From an uncultured Clostridium sp. (GTDB taxonomy: Bacteria; Bacillota; Clostridia; Lachnospirales; Lachnospiraceae), in contig NZ_URHZ01000024.1 of assembly GCF_900547735.1 (NCBI RefSeq), forward strand, positions 1 through 64,000: a stretch of DNA of 64,000 nucleotides, read 5' to 3'. Under the pieces are notes generated by a model, which did no database searches, had not been told where the DNA came from, and worked only from the letters and a program-made list of their open reading frames with translations. Position 1 is the stretch's first letter; every line of letters begins with the position of its first letter. A program made the position numbers and the translations under genes. Shown here piece after piece: positions 51,696 through 60,374 of the stretch.

Positions 51696-53409
51696 ACGAT
51701 TATATATCGTTCTGCTGGTTCTGCTGCTCTTTTGCATTGCGGCGAAGAACCAGGCTTTTTTTACCCGGGAACAGGTTAAAAGGGGAGAGAAGCCGGGAAG
51801 CTGGAACAGCGGATGGTATTCCATTATATCGAAGGAAGTAAATGATAAAACCATTAAACTGAAGATTGACGGCCGCACGGTGAAGAGAAAAGGCCCTTCC
51901 GTAATTATGACGGAGGAGGGATACTTTATGGTTCCGGTGAGTATTCTTCAGGACTGCCTTTCCTGTTCGGCCAGGCTGTACGATAATTCCAGGCTGGTTA
52001 TGGAGAAGAACACAATCCGCGCGGAGATGGTGGAGGGGACGCCCGAGATGATTTTAAACGGTGTCACCGTAGCCCTGGAAGCCGGGATTGAAAAGAGGGA
52101 CGGCGTTCTGTACGTTCCGCTGGAAGCGGTGGAAAAAGCGCTTTCCTACAAAAAAGAGTGGGATGTGAATGAAAACATTCTGGAACTCTCCTTTGAGGGA
52201 AAGGATGAGAGAAGTCTTCCCTATGCCTATGATTACCGCGAAACAGGGCGGGCGCCCAGGGTCAAGAACCAGGGCAGCTTCGGCACATGCTGGGCTTTTG
52301 CCTCCGTCATGGCGCTGGAGAGCAGGCTCCTTCCGGAAGCGGACTTGAGTTTTTCAGAGGATCATATGTCCATCAGGAACAGTTTCCATATGCAGCAGAA
52401 CGACGGCGGTGAGTATACGATGTCCATGGCCTATCTGCTCGCATGGCAGGGACCGGTATATGAGGAAGACGATGAATACGGAGATGAATATTCGCCTCCG
52501 GGACTGAAGCCCGTGTGCCATGTACAGGACATACAGATTATACCGAGCAAAGACTATGAGGCCATTAAGCGGGCTGTTTATCTCTACGGCGGAGTTCAGA
52601 GTTCCCTGTACACCTCGATGGTGACCGGCCAGAGTGATTCGCGTTATTATAACAAGGAGCAGGGGGCATACTGCTATATAGGAACGGCAAAGCCGAACCA
52701 CGATATCGTAATCATCGGATGGGACGACAATTATTCCAAAGAAAACTTTAATCTGGATCTGGAGGGCGACGGAGCTTTTATCTGTGCCAATAGCTGGGGC
52801 GGTGAATTCGGGGATGAGGGATATTTTTACGTATCCTATTACGATACCAATATTGGAATTCACAATATCCTGTATTCCAGAGTGGACGGCACGGATAATT
52901 ACGATAATATTTATCAGACGGATCTCTGCGGCTGGGTAGGCCAGCTCGGCTACGGTAAGGAGAACGCCTATTTTGCCAATATCTATACGGCCGAAGAGGA
53001 AGAAGAGCTGTCCGCGGTCGGCTTTTATGCCACGGGGCAGGATACATCCTATGAAGTATATACGGTCACCGATGTGGAGGGCAGCGCACAGTTTGGCAGG
53101 CGGATGCTGGCAGCGTCGGGCACACTTAAAAATGCAGGATTTTATACCATTGATTTAGACCGGCCGGTGGAACTTGCAGCCGGAAAGAAATTTGCCGTCA
53201 TCGTCAGTATCAGTACGCCGGGTTCTGTTCATCCGGTGGCGATCGAATACAATTCACCCGATAAAAACCTCCGCGTCGATTTAAGCGACGGCGAGGGTTA
53301 CATCAGCTTTAAGGGAACGTCCTGGGAGCGGGTGGAGGAAGAACAGAAATGCAATGTGTGCCTGAAAGCATACACGAGAAAAAAAGAGGTTGTGGAGAAT
53401 GAAGAATAA
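51685..53409 (+). CDS. Secreted papain-like (C1) cysteine protease with stalk and lectin-like domains
   Basis: 574 residues. A signal peptide/anchor (LYIVLLVLLLFCIAA, about 6-20) precedes a copper-amine-oxidase-type stalk domain (about 70-165). The C1 peptidase has active-site Cys202 in SFGTCWAFAS, His339 in PNHDIVIIGWDD and Asn369 in ANSWGGEFGDEGYF. A C-terminal beta-rich lectin-like region (about 405-560) follows. It is likely surface-exposed and digests protein or processes cell-surface substrates. The TTG start has AGGAG 6 nt upstream. Its position in an RNA methyltransferase-RdgB operon is unexpected, but overlap on both sides shows true linkage. Confidence 0.92.
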   Translation: MRRKRLYIVLLVLLLFCIAAKNQAFFTREQVKRGEKPGSWNSGWYSIISKEVNDKTIKLKIDGRTVKRKGPSVIMTEEGYFMVPVSILQDCLSCSARLYDNSRLVMEKNTIRAEMVEGTPEMILNGVTVALEAGIEKRDGVLYVPLEAVEKALSYKKEWDVNENILELSFEGKDERSLPYAYDYRETGRAPRVKNQGSFGTCWAFASVMALESRLLPEADLSFSEDHMSIRNSFHMQQNDGGEYTMSMAYLLAWQGPVYEEDDEYGDEYSPPGLKPVCHVQDIQIIPSKDYEAIKRAVYLYGGVQSSLYTSMVTGQSDSRYYNKEQGAYCYIGTAKPNHDIVIIGWDDNYSKENFNLDLEGDGAFICANSWGGEFGDEGYFYVSYYDTNIGIHNILYSRVDGTDNYDNIYQTDLCGWVGQLGYGKENAYFANIYTAEEEEELSAVGFYATGQDTSYEVYTVTDVEGSAQFGRRMLAASGTLKNAGFYTIDLDRPVELAAGKKFAVIVSISTPGSVHPVAIEYNSPDKNLRVDLSDGEGYISFKGTSWERVEEEQKCNVCLKAYTRKKEVVENEE

Positions 53410-54022
53410 AATTATATTTGCGACAGGCAACGAGGGGAAAATGAAGGAAATCCGCCTGATCCTCAAGGATTTGGGCAGAGAGATCCTCTCGATGGAGGAA
53501 GCCGGATTCAAGGGAAATATTGTGGAGAGCGGAACCACCTTTGCCGAAAATGCAGAGATTAAAGCCCGCGCAGTCTGGGAGCAGACGGGAGGCACGGTTC
53601 TTGCGGACGATTCCGGCCTGGTTATCGATTACCTGGGCGGGGAACCGGGCGTGTATTCGGCCAGATATCTGGAGGCGGAGCCGTATTCGGTTAAGAACCG
53701 GGTTCTGATCCAGAGACTGGAAGGCGCGGAGGGAGAGAAGAGGGCGGCCCGTTTCGTGTGCAATATTGCCGCGGTTCTTCCCGACGGCCGTGTCCTTCAC
53801 ACCCAGGCGGCAATGGAAGGGCTCATAGCCAGGGAGCCGGCCGGAGAAGGGGGATTCGGCTACGATCCGATTCTTTATCTGCCGGAGTATGGAAAAACAT
53901 CCGCCGAGCTTGCGATCGATGAGAAGAATAAAATCAGCCATCGCGGCAAGGCTTTGGAAATGATGAAAGAGGCGCTTAAGGCGGCCTTGGAGGGGAACGA
54001 TGAAGATATTAATCGTAAGTGA
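53399..54022 (+). CDS. rdgB: XTP/dITP diphosphatase (RdgB/HAM1)
   Basis: 207 residues, hydrolyses non-canonical purine triphosphates to keep them out of DNA. The family start IIFATGNEGKMKEIR binds substrate; TFAENAEIKAR, VLADDSGLVIDYLGGEPGVYSARY and GEGGFGYDPIL are the diagnostic blocks, and KNKISHRGKAL ends the fold. The frame opens at a TTG at 53390, but the ATG at 53399, overlapping the protease gene by 11 nt, matches family length. Confidence 0.96.
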   Translation: MKNKIIFATGNEGKMKEIRLILKDLGREILSMEEAGFKGNIVESGTTFAENAEIKARAVWEQTGGTVLADDSGLVIDYLGGEPGVYSARYLEAEPYSVKNRVLIQRLEGAEGEKRAARFVCNIAAVLPDGRVLHTQAAMEGLIAREPAGEGGFGYDPILYLPEYGKTSAELAIDEKNKISHRGKALEMMKEALKAALEGNDEDINRK

Positions 54023-54500
54023 TACACATCGCAGGGATGGTAATCTGCAGACTGTAATTGAAAAAACAGCGCCCTTTGACATGCTGATTCATCTGGGGGA
54101 CGCGGAGGGCAGCGAGGACCGGATTGAAACCTGGTGCCGCGAACAGAACGAAAACTGCCAGGTCTATATGATACTGGGAAATAACGATTTCTTTTCCAAC
54201 CTGGACAGAGAGAAAGAGATTACAATAGGAGACTACCGGGTATTCCTGACCCATGGGCACTTTTACAGTGTTTCGGTGGGAACGGAGCGTCTGGCGGATG
54301 AGGCGAGGGACCGCAAGGTTCAAATTGCCATGTTCGGCCATACCCATAAACCATACCTGGACATCCGGGAGGATTTGACGATCCTGAATCCCGGCAGTCT
54401 CTCTTTCCCGCGGCAGGACGGAAGAAAGCCGAGCTATATGCTGATGGAGCTGGATCGCGAAGGAAAAGCGCACTATACAATCAATTACCTGGAGAACTGA
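54000..54500 (+). CDS. Metallophosphodiesterase (YfcE/MJ0936 family)
   Basis: 166 residues, binuclear metal phosphoesterase. Metal-binding motifs are SDTHRRD, HLGDAEG, GNND, THGHFYSV and GHTHKP. It overlaps rdgB by 23 nt, a frequent pairing. The physiological substrate of this clostridial group is not settled; phosphodiester cleavage is inferred from the family. Confidence 0.93.
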   Translation: MKILIVSDTHRRDGNLQTVIEKTAPFDMLIHLGDAEGSEDRIETWCREQNENCQVYMILGNNDFFSNLDREKEITIGDYRVFLTHGHFYSVSVGTERLADEARDRKVQIAMFGHTHKPYLDIREDLTILNPGSLSFPRQDGRKPSYMLMELDREGKAHYTINYLEN

Positions 54501-54592
54501 CACCGAAGGCCGTCCCGATGAGGACGGCAGAAAATTGTATTAATTACATGAAAAATATCTTTTTGAAAGACACAATTTATTATATAAAACGG

Positions 54593-54621
54593 TTGACAAC
54601 CGGGACGGCATAGTATATAAT
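54593..54621 (+). promoter_or_regulatory. Promoter for the tRNA genes
   Basis: TTGACA, 17-bp spacer, TATAAT; perfect consensus, 36 bp before tRNA-Pro. Confidence 0.9.
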
Positions 54622-54656
54622 AATTCATGCATTGCAGATGTTCTGCCATGCATATA

Positions 54657-54731
54657 CGGGGTGTGGCTCAGCTTGGCTAGAGCGCCTGGTTTGGGACCAG
54701 GAGGTCGCAGGTTCGAATCCTGTCACCCCGA
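54657..54731 (+). tRNA. tRNA-Pro (anticodon TGG)
   Basis: Acceptor arms CGGGGTG/CACCCCG, anticodon stem CCTGG/CCAGG with loop TTTGGGA, T-arm GGTTCGAATCC. The 3' CCA is not encoded. Confidence 0.97.
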
Positions 54732-54813
54732 TTGGAATGTGAGATATTTCTTATGTGAGCAAGCTCCCAACGGAATATCTTATGTACCAGATTGTACCTC
54801 TCATGATTATTAC

Positions 54814-54884
54814 GCGGGTGTAGTTCAATGGTAGAACACTAGCCTTCCAAGCTAGATACGTGGGTTCGATTCCCATCACCCGCT
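54814..54884 (+). tRNA. tRNA-Gly (anticodon TCC)
   Basis: Acceptor arms GCGGGTG/CACCCGC, anticodon stem CTAGC/GCTAG with loop CTTCCAA, T-arm GGTTCGATTCC. No encoded CCA. It lies 82 bp after tRNA-Pro and probably shares its transcript. Confidence 0.97.
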
Positions 54885-54891
54885 TTTTTGC

Positions 54892-54916
54892 TGCCCTGAT
54901 TTTTCAGGGCTTTTTT
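54892..54916 (+). terminator. Terminator after tRNA-Gly
   Basis: GCCCTGA/TCAGGGC with a 4-nt loop, followed by TTTTTT. Confidence 0.9.
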
Positions 54917-54980
54917 AATATCGTGTTGCATATCGTGTTGCATTTATGCTGCGTTTCATGCGGCATAAGATTTGAAAAGT

Positions 54981-55034
54981 AAGGAGCCGCTGTAACAGTA
55001 GAATCATTTCTACCGGAACAACGGCTCCTTTTTC
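54981..55034. terminator. Convergent terminator hairpin at the 3' side of the esterase operon
   Basis: AAGGAGCCG pairs with CGGCTCCTT, with inner GTAGAA/TTCTAC, and TTTTT on the plus side. It serves as a boundary between the tRNA genes and the minus-strand operon. Confidence 0.75.
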
Positions 55035-55050
55035 TGCTCTCCGTCCGATC

Positions 55051-56175
55051 TTACCGTTCAGACGATTCTGCCGACATCCTGTTGAAAAAATCAAACATCC
55101 CTTCCAGATCATGCAGCCATGCCGTTCCGTGCGTCTCGCCGCCAACGGCTGCGAATTCTGCCGGTACGCCCCGGTCTTTCAGTTCCCGGTACATGGAGAG
55201 GAGCAGATGGAAACCGGAGTCCTCCGTGCCGCAGAGAAGCCGGACGGGGAGCTCCCGGAGCTGTTCGGCCGGGAAAAAACGCAGGTCCGGGCCGCCTGCG
55301 CAGGGGGCGATGGCGCGGAAGACGTCCGGGTAACGGGAGGCCAGATAAAAAGTACCGTCCCCGCCCATGGAGTTGCCGCCCAGGAAGATGTTTCCGCCGT
55401 CAACCCCGTACTGTTTTCTCACTTCCTCAAGCGCCTGCATATCGGCCAGTTCACACAGGCGGTAAATGCGCTGTTCTTCTTCCGTCAGGTTGGCTGGATT
55501 GGACGGGTCTGCGGTTTCCATGTCCGTAAAATCGCGTGCCATCGGATAGGCGCTTCCATGCATTCCGTTCGTATAGGCAAGCGGTGCCAGAATCAGATAG
55601 TTGTACCGTTGCCCCATATGGGCCAGTTTATTATCTGCCCGGTCAAACACATTGCCGCCTCCCAGGCCGTGAAGGATTACCGCCAGCTTACGCGGTCCGG
55701 AGTCCGGGGAGGAGGTGGGGCAGGAGACCGGAACATAAAGACGGTAGGCGATCAGCGTCCGTGCTTCCTCCAGATAAAATGCTTTTTTCACAATTCCGCA
55801 TGTCTGTTCAAATAAGTAATAAAGACCAATGGGATCCATGGGGAAATCCGGCAGTTTAGATGCCTTTATCATCCGTTTTCCACGGTAAGACCGTTCGCGC
55901 ACGGTCCATCCGAATTGCTCGGCAAGGACCTGTCCCACGGGAAGGAAAAGATGGCCCGAAAGCTCGGTCCGCGGGATACTTCGGGATTGTTCTTTTGTCC
56001 ATCCCAAAGCCATCAGCTTTGCAAAAGAATCGGCATCCGCCATCAGCCTGTCCTGATGAATCCGGCAGGGCAGGGCCATGCCGAACTGAAAATCATTGGC
56101 GAGCGCCGTGGAAGCGTCTTCGCAAAAGGCCAGGGATTCTATTTCAAAATAAGGTTTTAAACTTACATTTACCAT
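55051..56175 (-). CDS. Alpha/beta-hydrolase esterase with N-terminal stalk-like domain (1)
   Basis: 374 residues, last gene of the PrpR-type sigma-54 operon. Residues 1-140 resemble a copper-amine-oxidase stalk domain (KLMALGWTKEQ, LFLPVGQVLAEQFGWTV). The hydrolase core resembles PHB depolymerase/feruloyl esterase proteins: LAVILHGLGGGN, nucleophile Ser in FLGGNSMGGDGTFYLA, and catalytic His in GGETHGTAW. No signal peptide, so it acts inside the cell. AAGGA precedes the ATG by 8 nt. It is a paralog of the esterase at 58.9-60.1 kb. It probably splits an ester imported by one of the two transporters encoded between them. Confidence 0.88.
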   Translation of the reverse strand: MVNVSLKPYFEIESLAFCEDASTALANDFQFGMALPCRIHQDRLMADADSFAKLMALGWTKEQSRSIPRTELSGHLFLPVGQVLAEQFGWTVRERSYRGKRMIKASKLPDFPMDPIGLYYLFEQTCGIVKKAFYLEEARTLIAYRLYVPVSCPTSSPDSGPRKLAVILHGLGGGNVFDRADNKLAHMGQRYNYLILAPLAYTNGMHGSAYPMARDFTDMETADPSNPANLTEEEQRIYRLCELADMQALEEVRKQYGVDGGNIFLGGNSMGGDGTFYLASRYPDVFRAIAPCAGGPDLRFFPAEQLRELPVRLLCGTEDSGFHLLLSMYRELKDRGVPAEFAAVGGETHGTAWLHDLEGMFDFFNRMSAESSER

Positions 56176-56264
56176 ATAACATATCCTTTCTTAAATCGCG
56201 CGTTTTGACATTAGGCATCCCGGGATTCGGTTTACTAAAACCGGTTCTTCCGAACTCTGTTTTA

Positions 56265-57512
56265 CTAATACGAATCCCTGATTTTCTCAGTCTGCGGCGC
56301 ATTTTTCGCCCGGAACAGCAGTACGGTATAGATGATCATGGCGATAAACGGGAAAACGGCAAGCCCGCAGAGCGCCATGCGGAATCCGAAGGCGTCGGAT
56401 AAAAAGCCAGCAATCGTACTGGAAACAGTGGAGGCGATATCCTGGAAAATACAGAAGGTCGCCAATGCGATACTGGAGTATAAGACACCCGCCTGCCGCA
56501 TCATGTTTGCGCGGATAGCCGGGCTCGGCATGGCATTGTACAGCCCGACCAGGACGGCGGAGGCCATCCAGACCGTCTTGTTTGTAGTGACGCAGATTAA
56601 TGGAAAAGCTACGATTGCCATAATCATCGATGCATATACCACAAACTTTTCACCCAGACGGTCGCCCAGCAGCCCTCCGGCAAAGGCGCCGATTCCCATC
56701 ATGGCAGCGTAAACGGCGAGATATTCGGCCCCGAAATCCACGCCGATCTCCTTACAGTAAAGTAAGAGAATCGTCTCCATTGCAAAAGTGGGAAGGCAGA
56801 GGAGGCAGACGATACAGGACATAGGGATGGCCGGAAGGAAGATGTAATCGTTGATACCCTTCTTTTTGAAGCGGTTTTCTTCCAGATTTTTCTGAAATGC
56901 CTTTTTTTCTTCCGTCCGATCCGGGAATTTTACCAGCAGCAACAGAATCATTGAGAGCACGCTGGCTGCGGCAGACGCCCAAAATGCCACGGAAGCGCCG
57001 TAATTCTGGTAGAAAAACATGGAGACGATGGTAGTGTACGCGGCCACCAGTTTCGGCAGGAGAGAGCTGAGACCAAAGGCGCTGCCGATTTCTTCGCGGT
57101 CCACCACCTCGGCTACGACGATCTGGGTAGCCAGGTTACTGCAGCCGAAGTTTACACCCTGCAGAAGCCGGGAAAATATGTACATGGGAATATTGTTGGT
57201 AAATGCATAGGCCACCGCCACCAGCCCCCGCATGAACAGGACGGCCATGTAGACCCATTTGGGGTTCCATCGTTTGAAACTGTTTCCCATGAAGGGACGT
57301 ACAAGGATCTTGCTGAAGGAATACAGACTGGCAATCAGGCCAATCAGTGTGGCGCTTAGGCCCAGATTGGAACCCACCAGGGTAACCGGTGTGTTGATCA
57401 TGGAGAATGCAATACTTGATACCATGTTTACAACAATAATAAGTAAAAAATTTACATTTGTCAGTATGGCGACGGTTCCTGATAGAAATCCTTTTTTATT
57501 CTTTGTTTCCAT
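56265..57512 (-). CDS. MFS transporter
   Basis: 415 residues, 12 membrane helices, major facilitator superfamily. Motif-A like features are seen in loop 2-3 (FSKILVRPFMGNSFKRWNPKWV) and the loop 8-9 repeat (GGLLGDRLGEKFVVY). Strong AAGGAG. It lies 21 nt after the SLC13-like permease gene and 89 nt before esterase 1, in one transcript. It may import the ester or export a released product; direction cannot be read from the sequence. Confidence 0.92.
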   Translation of the reverse strand: METKNKKGFLSGTVAILTNVNFLLIIVVNMVSSIAFSMINTPVTLVGSNLGLSATLIGLIASLYSFSKILVRPFMGNSFKRWNPKWVYMAVLFMRGLVAVAYAFTNNIPMYIFSRLLQGVNFGCSNLATQIVVAEVVDREEIGSAFGLSSLLPKLVAAYTTIVSMFFYQNYGASVAFWASAAASVLSMILLLLVKFPDRTEEKKAFQKNLEENRFKKKGINDYIFLPAIPMSCIVCLLCLPTFAMETILLLYCKEIGVDFGAEYLAVYAAMMGIGAFAGGLLGDRLGEKFVVYASMIMAIVAFPLICVTTNKTVWMASAVLVGLYNAMPSPAIRANMMRQAGVLYSSIALATFCIFQDIASTVSSTIAGFLSDAFGFRMALCGLAVFPFIAMIIYTVLLFRAKNAPQTEKIRDSY

Positions 57513-57533
57513 TATCTTATTCTCTCCTTATCT

Positions 57534-58817
57534 TTAATAAAAGAACTGTATGATGAGCATGTAAAGTACCGATACCGCGATTGTAAACCCCAGAAGAACC
57601 AGCATGTGATAGGCCAGCCGATCCCGGGCTCCGGGCTCTTCGCAGGCTCCTAACAGCATGCTGCCGCCGTTGGAAAAAGGACAGATTCCTCCCATGCAGG
57701 CCCCGAGAAGCACTGCCGCATAGAACAGTCCCGTCTCATTGGGGAAACCGGCCGCAATGCCGGGCACAACGGTAAACAGAGTGGGGACGACCACCGTGGT
57801 GGCTCCCGAAAAAAGACTCATCACCGCAGCGCCCAGGCACAGGGCCGCCGGTATCAGAAAATGCGGTATCGTATCCGTGATAAAGCAGGCGAGAGCTTCG
57901 ACGGCTCCGGCCGCCTTCAGGACTCCCGTCATGATGGAGATTCCTCCAATCATCATAATTACATTCCAGGGAATCCGTTTCTGGATCACGGCCTTCTGAT
58001 CCGCCAGATTGGCGGCGGATGCCGCGGTGGCGCCTAAAAGACTGACAAAGCCCACGTCGCAGTATCCGGCTGCCCGTATCAGCCATCCGTATTTTAACCA
58101 TCCGGCGGCTATTTTGGGAACTACCATCAGGAAGACCACGACAGCCATCAGCCCAAGAGTTTTAATCTGTACGGCGTTAAAGGGCCTGCTTTCCTGCAAA
58201 TCCAGGGTTCGGGATGTATTCCGGCCTAAAATCAGGATGACCAGAAGGAGGGCGATCAGATTGGCGGCCAGCGTGTGCAGGATGGCGGTGTTCATACAGG
58301 CCCCCGCATTGCCGCCCTCCAGCGATTTAAGTATGTTTTCGATCACCACGCCTCCCTGGCTCCAGGGAAGATTGGAGCCGCAGGATGCTCCTACGGAGAT
58401 GGCAAGTATTGCTATGAGCAGGCTGATGCCTCCCATGGCTGAAATTTTCATCGCCAGCGGTCCTGTCAGGGCGACCGTTGGGCCTGCTCCCAGCCCGGCT
58501 CCGGAAATAAGGAAAGCCATTGCAAACAGCACAAGAGGCATCAGCGGTACGCGGTTACGCATCCTGTACAGGATCTGGCCGGTCAACCGTTCCATCGTGC
58601 CGTTTTCGATTGCAATCCCATAGAAAAAGGTGATGCCGATTATGGAAAACAGGGTGTTGACCGAGATCATTCCTGTTAAGTCAACGACGGAAAGCCTCAT
58701 ATAAAAACAACCGATTCCATAGGCAAATGCTGCCGCCAGTACCCCAATATTCAGTTTTCTCCGATAGGAAATCCAAATGCTGGCCAGCAGGCCGATTGTA
58801 CAAAGAGAAATCTCCAT
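57534..58817 (-). CDS. SLC13/MatC-like ion-coupled carboxylate permease
   Basis: 427 residues, about 11-12 helices, in the IT superfamily of SLC13/CitM/ArsB-type permeases. The N-terminal region (ISVNTLFSIIGITFFYGIAIENGTMERLTGQIL) resembles the MatC dicarboxylate-carrier start. Paired re-entrant motifs rich in Gly, Ser and Pro are seen at SVGASCGSNLPWSQGG and GACMGGICPFSNGG. It probably carries an organic acid. It lies 41 nt after esterase 2 and 21 nt before the MFS gene. Confidence 0.85.
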   Translation of the reverse strand: MEISLCTIGLLASIWISYRRKLNIGVLAAAFAYGIGCFYMRLSVVDLTGMISVNTLFSIIGITFFYGIAIENGTMERLTGQILYRMRNRVPLMPLVLFAMAFLISGAGLGAGPTVALTGPLAMKISAMGGISLLIAILAISVGASCGSNLPWSQGGVVIENILKSLEGGNAGACMNTAILHTLAANLIALLLVILILGRNTSRTLDLQESRPFNAVQIKTLGLMAVVVFLMVVPKIAAGWLKYGWLIRAAGYCDVGFVSLLGATAASAANLADQKAVIQKRIPWNVIMMIGGISIMTGVLKAAGAVEALACFITDTIPHFLIPAALCLGAAVMSLFSGATTVVVPTLFTVVPGIAAGFPNETGLFYAAVLLGACMGGICPFSNGGSMLLGACEEPGARDRLAYHMLVLLGFTIAVSVLYMLIIQFFY

Positions 58818-58858
58818 TTTGCCGAACCCCCTCTTTCACTCGAATGAGTGTCTTTCAA

Positions 58859-60094
58859 TTATGTCCTGGCGAAAAAGGCGAAAATATCGGGCAGCGCTTT
58901 AATCCAGGCGTCCGCGTGGATTCCGCCGCCTACTCCCAGGCCTTCCGCTTTTGCCCCTTTTTGCTTCAGGTAATCCACAACGCGGTCAAGATTTGCAAAA
59001 TCAATATTTTCCGTTCCGACTACCAGCAGAATGGGCATATCACGGATTCCGCCCATATCGATTGCATCGAGATTCTCCGAAACCAGGGCGCCGCAGGGGG
59101 CGATGGCGCGGAACAGGTGGGGATAGGCGTTTCCGAGATAGAACGTCCCGCCGCCGCCCATTGAGTTTCCGAACAGGTATAGATGGCTTGTGTCGATATT
59201 AAATTCTTTTTTCACTTCCTCGAGCGCGGCAAATGGTTCGGCTTCGCACAGATCCAGATAATGCCGGATATCCGGGCCGCATTCGCTGCGGTTCAGTGTA
59301 GGTTTTGTTCCTCCGCCGTAAAAACCCTCGGCATAGCCGTCCACAAAGAGAAGAATTGTATGATATTTTTCAGCCATCTCCTCAAAATGTCCCTGGCCGG
59401 TGGAGAGCCATTTCAGGTCGGCCGCTCCCTGCATTGCGCCGTGCAGCACCATAGCCAGACGGCTGGGCTTTGATGCGTCGTATGACATGGGGACATACAG
59501 AGAGTATGGACAGACTTTTTCCGCCTTTTTAAAGTAATAGGCTCTTTTGAGAACGCCCACCTTTTTATTGAGATGGATGATCATATCCTTCACCACGTTC
59601 ATGTTCTCAAATAAATCACTTTCCCGCTCGCCGATTCCGAGAAAGATTCTGGGGGCGAGATACGTTCCCTCCCAGAGGGCCGCCTTTCCAAACACCCTGG
59701 TCATCAGGCTTTCTACGGCAACGTAGAGAATTCCGTTCACATTTTGGACGGGAAGTTCCATGGGACATGATTCCTGACCGGCCCGTACGGCGCAATCCCC
59801 GGAATGCAGTATTGCAGTTTTTCCCTGATAGATAATCTTTGCCTGTTCACCGGTCTGTTCCACTTTCATCCGTGGACTGTAAATCAGAGCCAGGGCGGGA
59901 AGAGCCGCCATCATGGTACCGTTTTGTTCAAAGGACGGATAACCGGTGTCAAATTTCATCCGATCCAGATATACGTAAGAAGTGCCGTCGGAAAAATAGA
60001 CGGATTTGGGTTGGAAATAGGGAGTAAAAAGCACTTCCGGGTCGGCTGTTAACTGACGTGCTCCTCCGCTTCGTCGCATATTGTTCTTGCTCAA
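58859..60094 (-). CDS. Alpha/beta-hydrolase esterase with N-terminal stalk-like domain (2)
   Basis: 411 residues, first gene of the sigma-54 operon. The stalk-like region (about 30-180: FEQNGTMMAALPALALIYSPR, ILYVAVESLMTRVFG) precedes a hydrolase core with LAMVLHGAMQGAADLKWL, nucleophile Ser in LFGNSMGGGGTFYLG, GTENIDF (acid region) and His in GGGIHADAWIK. No signal peptide. The open frame runs to 60325, but AGGAGG 9 nt before the TTG at 60094 fixes the start, and the sigma-54 promoter lies between. It shares the fold and layout of esterase 1; the two may differ in chain or acyl preference. Confidence 0.88.
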   Translation of the reverse strand: MSKNNMRRSGGARQLTADPEVLFTPYFQPKSVYFSDGTSYVYLDRMKFDTGYPSFEQNGTMMAALPALALIYSPRMKVEQTGEQAKIIYQGKTAILHSGDCAVRAGQESCPMELPVQNVNGILYVAVESLMTRVFGKAALWEGTYLAPRIFLGIGERESDLFENMNVVKDMIIHLNKKVGVLKRAYYFKKAEKVCPYSLYVPMSYDASKPSRLAMVLHGAMQGAADLKWLSTGQGHFEEMAEKYHTILLFVDGYAEGFYGGGTKPTLNRSECGPDIRHYLDLCEAEPFAALEEVKKEFNIDTSHLYLFGNSMGGGGTFYLGNAYPHLFRAIAPCGALVSENLDAIDMGGIRDMPILLVVGTENIDFANLDRVVDYLKQKGAKAEGLGVGGGIHADAWIKALPDIFAFFART

Positions 60095-60164
60095 TGTTTG
60101 ATTCCTCCTGTTTGATATGATTCCATTCCAGGCGCCGTTGGAATGTGTCCTGCCTAAGATTAAA

Positions 60165-60179
60165 GCAAGTTTTGTGCCA
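60165..60179 (-). promoter_or_regulatory. Sigma-54 (-24/-12) promoter of the esterase operon
   Basis: Minus strand TGGCAC-N5-TTGC, perfect consensus. The core GTTGGCACAAAACTTGCTTT plus the next A is identical to the promoter at 31903, including the non-conserved spacer. It lies 71 bp before the esterase start and downstream of the PrpR-type regulator gene. Confidence 0.93.
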
Positions 60180-60233
60180 ACAATGACGCATAGAAATGCC
60201 AAACAGCGCTGTACCGCATTGCTTACCCCGGGA

Positions 60234-60258
60234 TTTCCACATATATTACGTGTGAAAA
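60234..60258. promoter_or_regulatory. Candidate activator-binding dyad
   Basis: TTTCCACA-N9-TGTGAAAA, 8 bp with one mismatch, about 55-80 bp upstream of the -24 element, where enhancer sites are expected. A shorter perfect palindrome ACAGCGCTGT lies at about 60204. Confidence 0.45.
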
Positions 60259-60289
60259 CCCTTACGGGATAAATTTTTATTCTCCGATC

Positions 60290-60328
60290 AAAAAAAGAAA
60301 TGCCCCCGAAACATTTCAGGGACATTTC
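60290..60328 (-). terminator. Terminator of the PrpR-type regulator gene
   Basis: On the minus strand GAAATG-T-CCC pairs with GGG-GG-CATTTC, followed by seven T. It separates the regulator from its target promoter. Confidence 0.8.
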
Positions 60329-60374
60329 AATAATATTTCAAAAAGCATTTCATAAGCATTTCATAAACATTTCA
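60312..60374 (-). repeat. Phased CATTTCA repeat, about 11-bp period
   Basis: Six copies of (C/T)ATTTCA start at 60312, 60323, 60334, 60346, 60357 and 60368. The last covers the stop codon of the regulator and the first two form part of its terminator. Confidence 0.75.

Noticed and set aside
50709..51878. 389-codon antisense frame over the RNA methyltransferase
   Set aside because: The plus-strand methyltransferase motifs are clear, and the antisense product has no family features.
60095..60325. N-terminal extension of esterase 2
   Set aside because: It would run through the sigma-54 promoter; the TTG at 60094 has AGGAGG at the proper distance.
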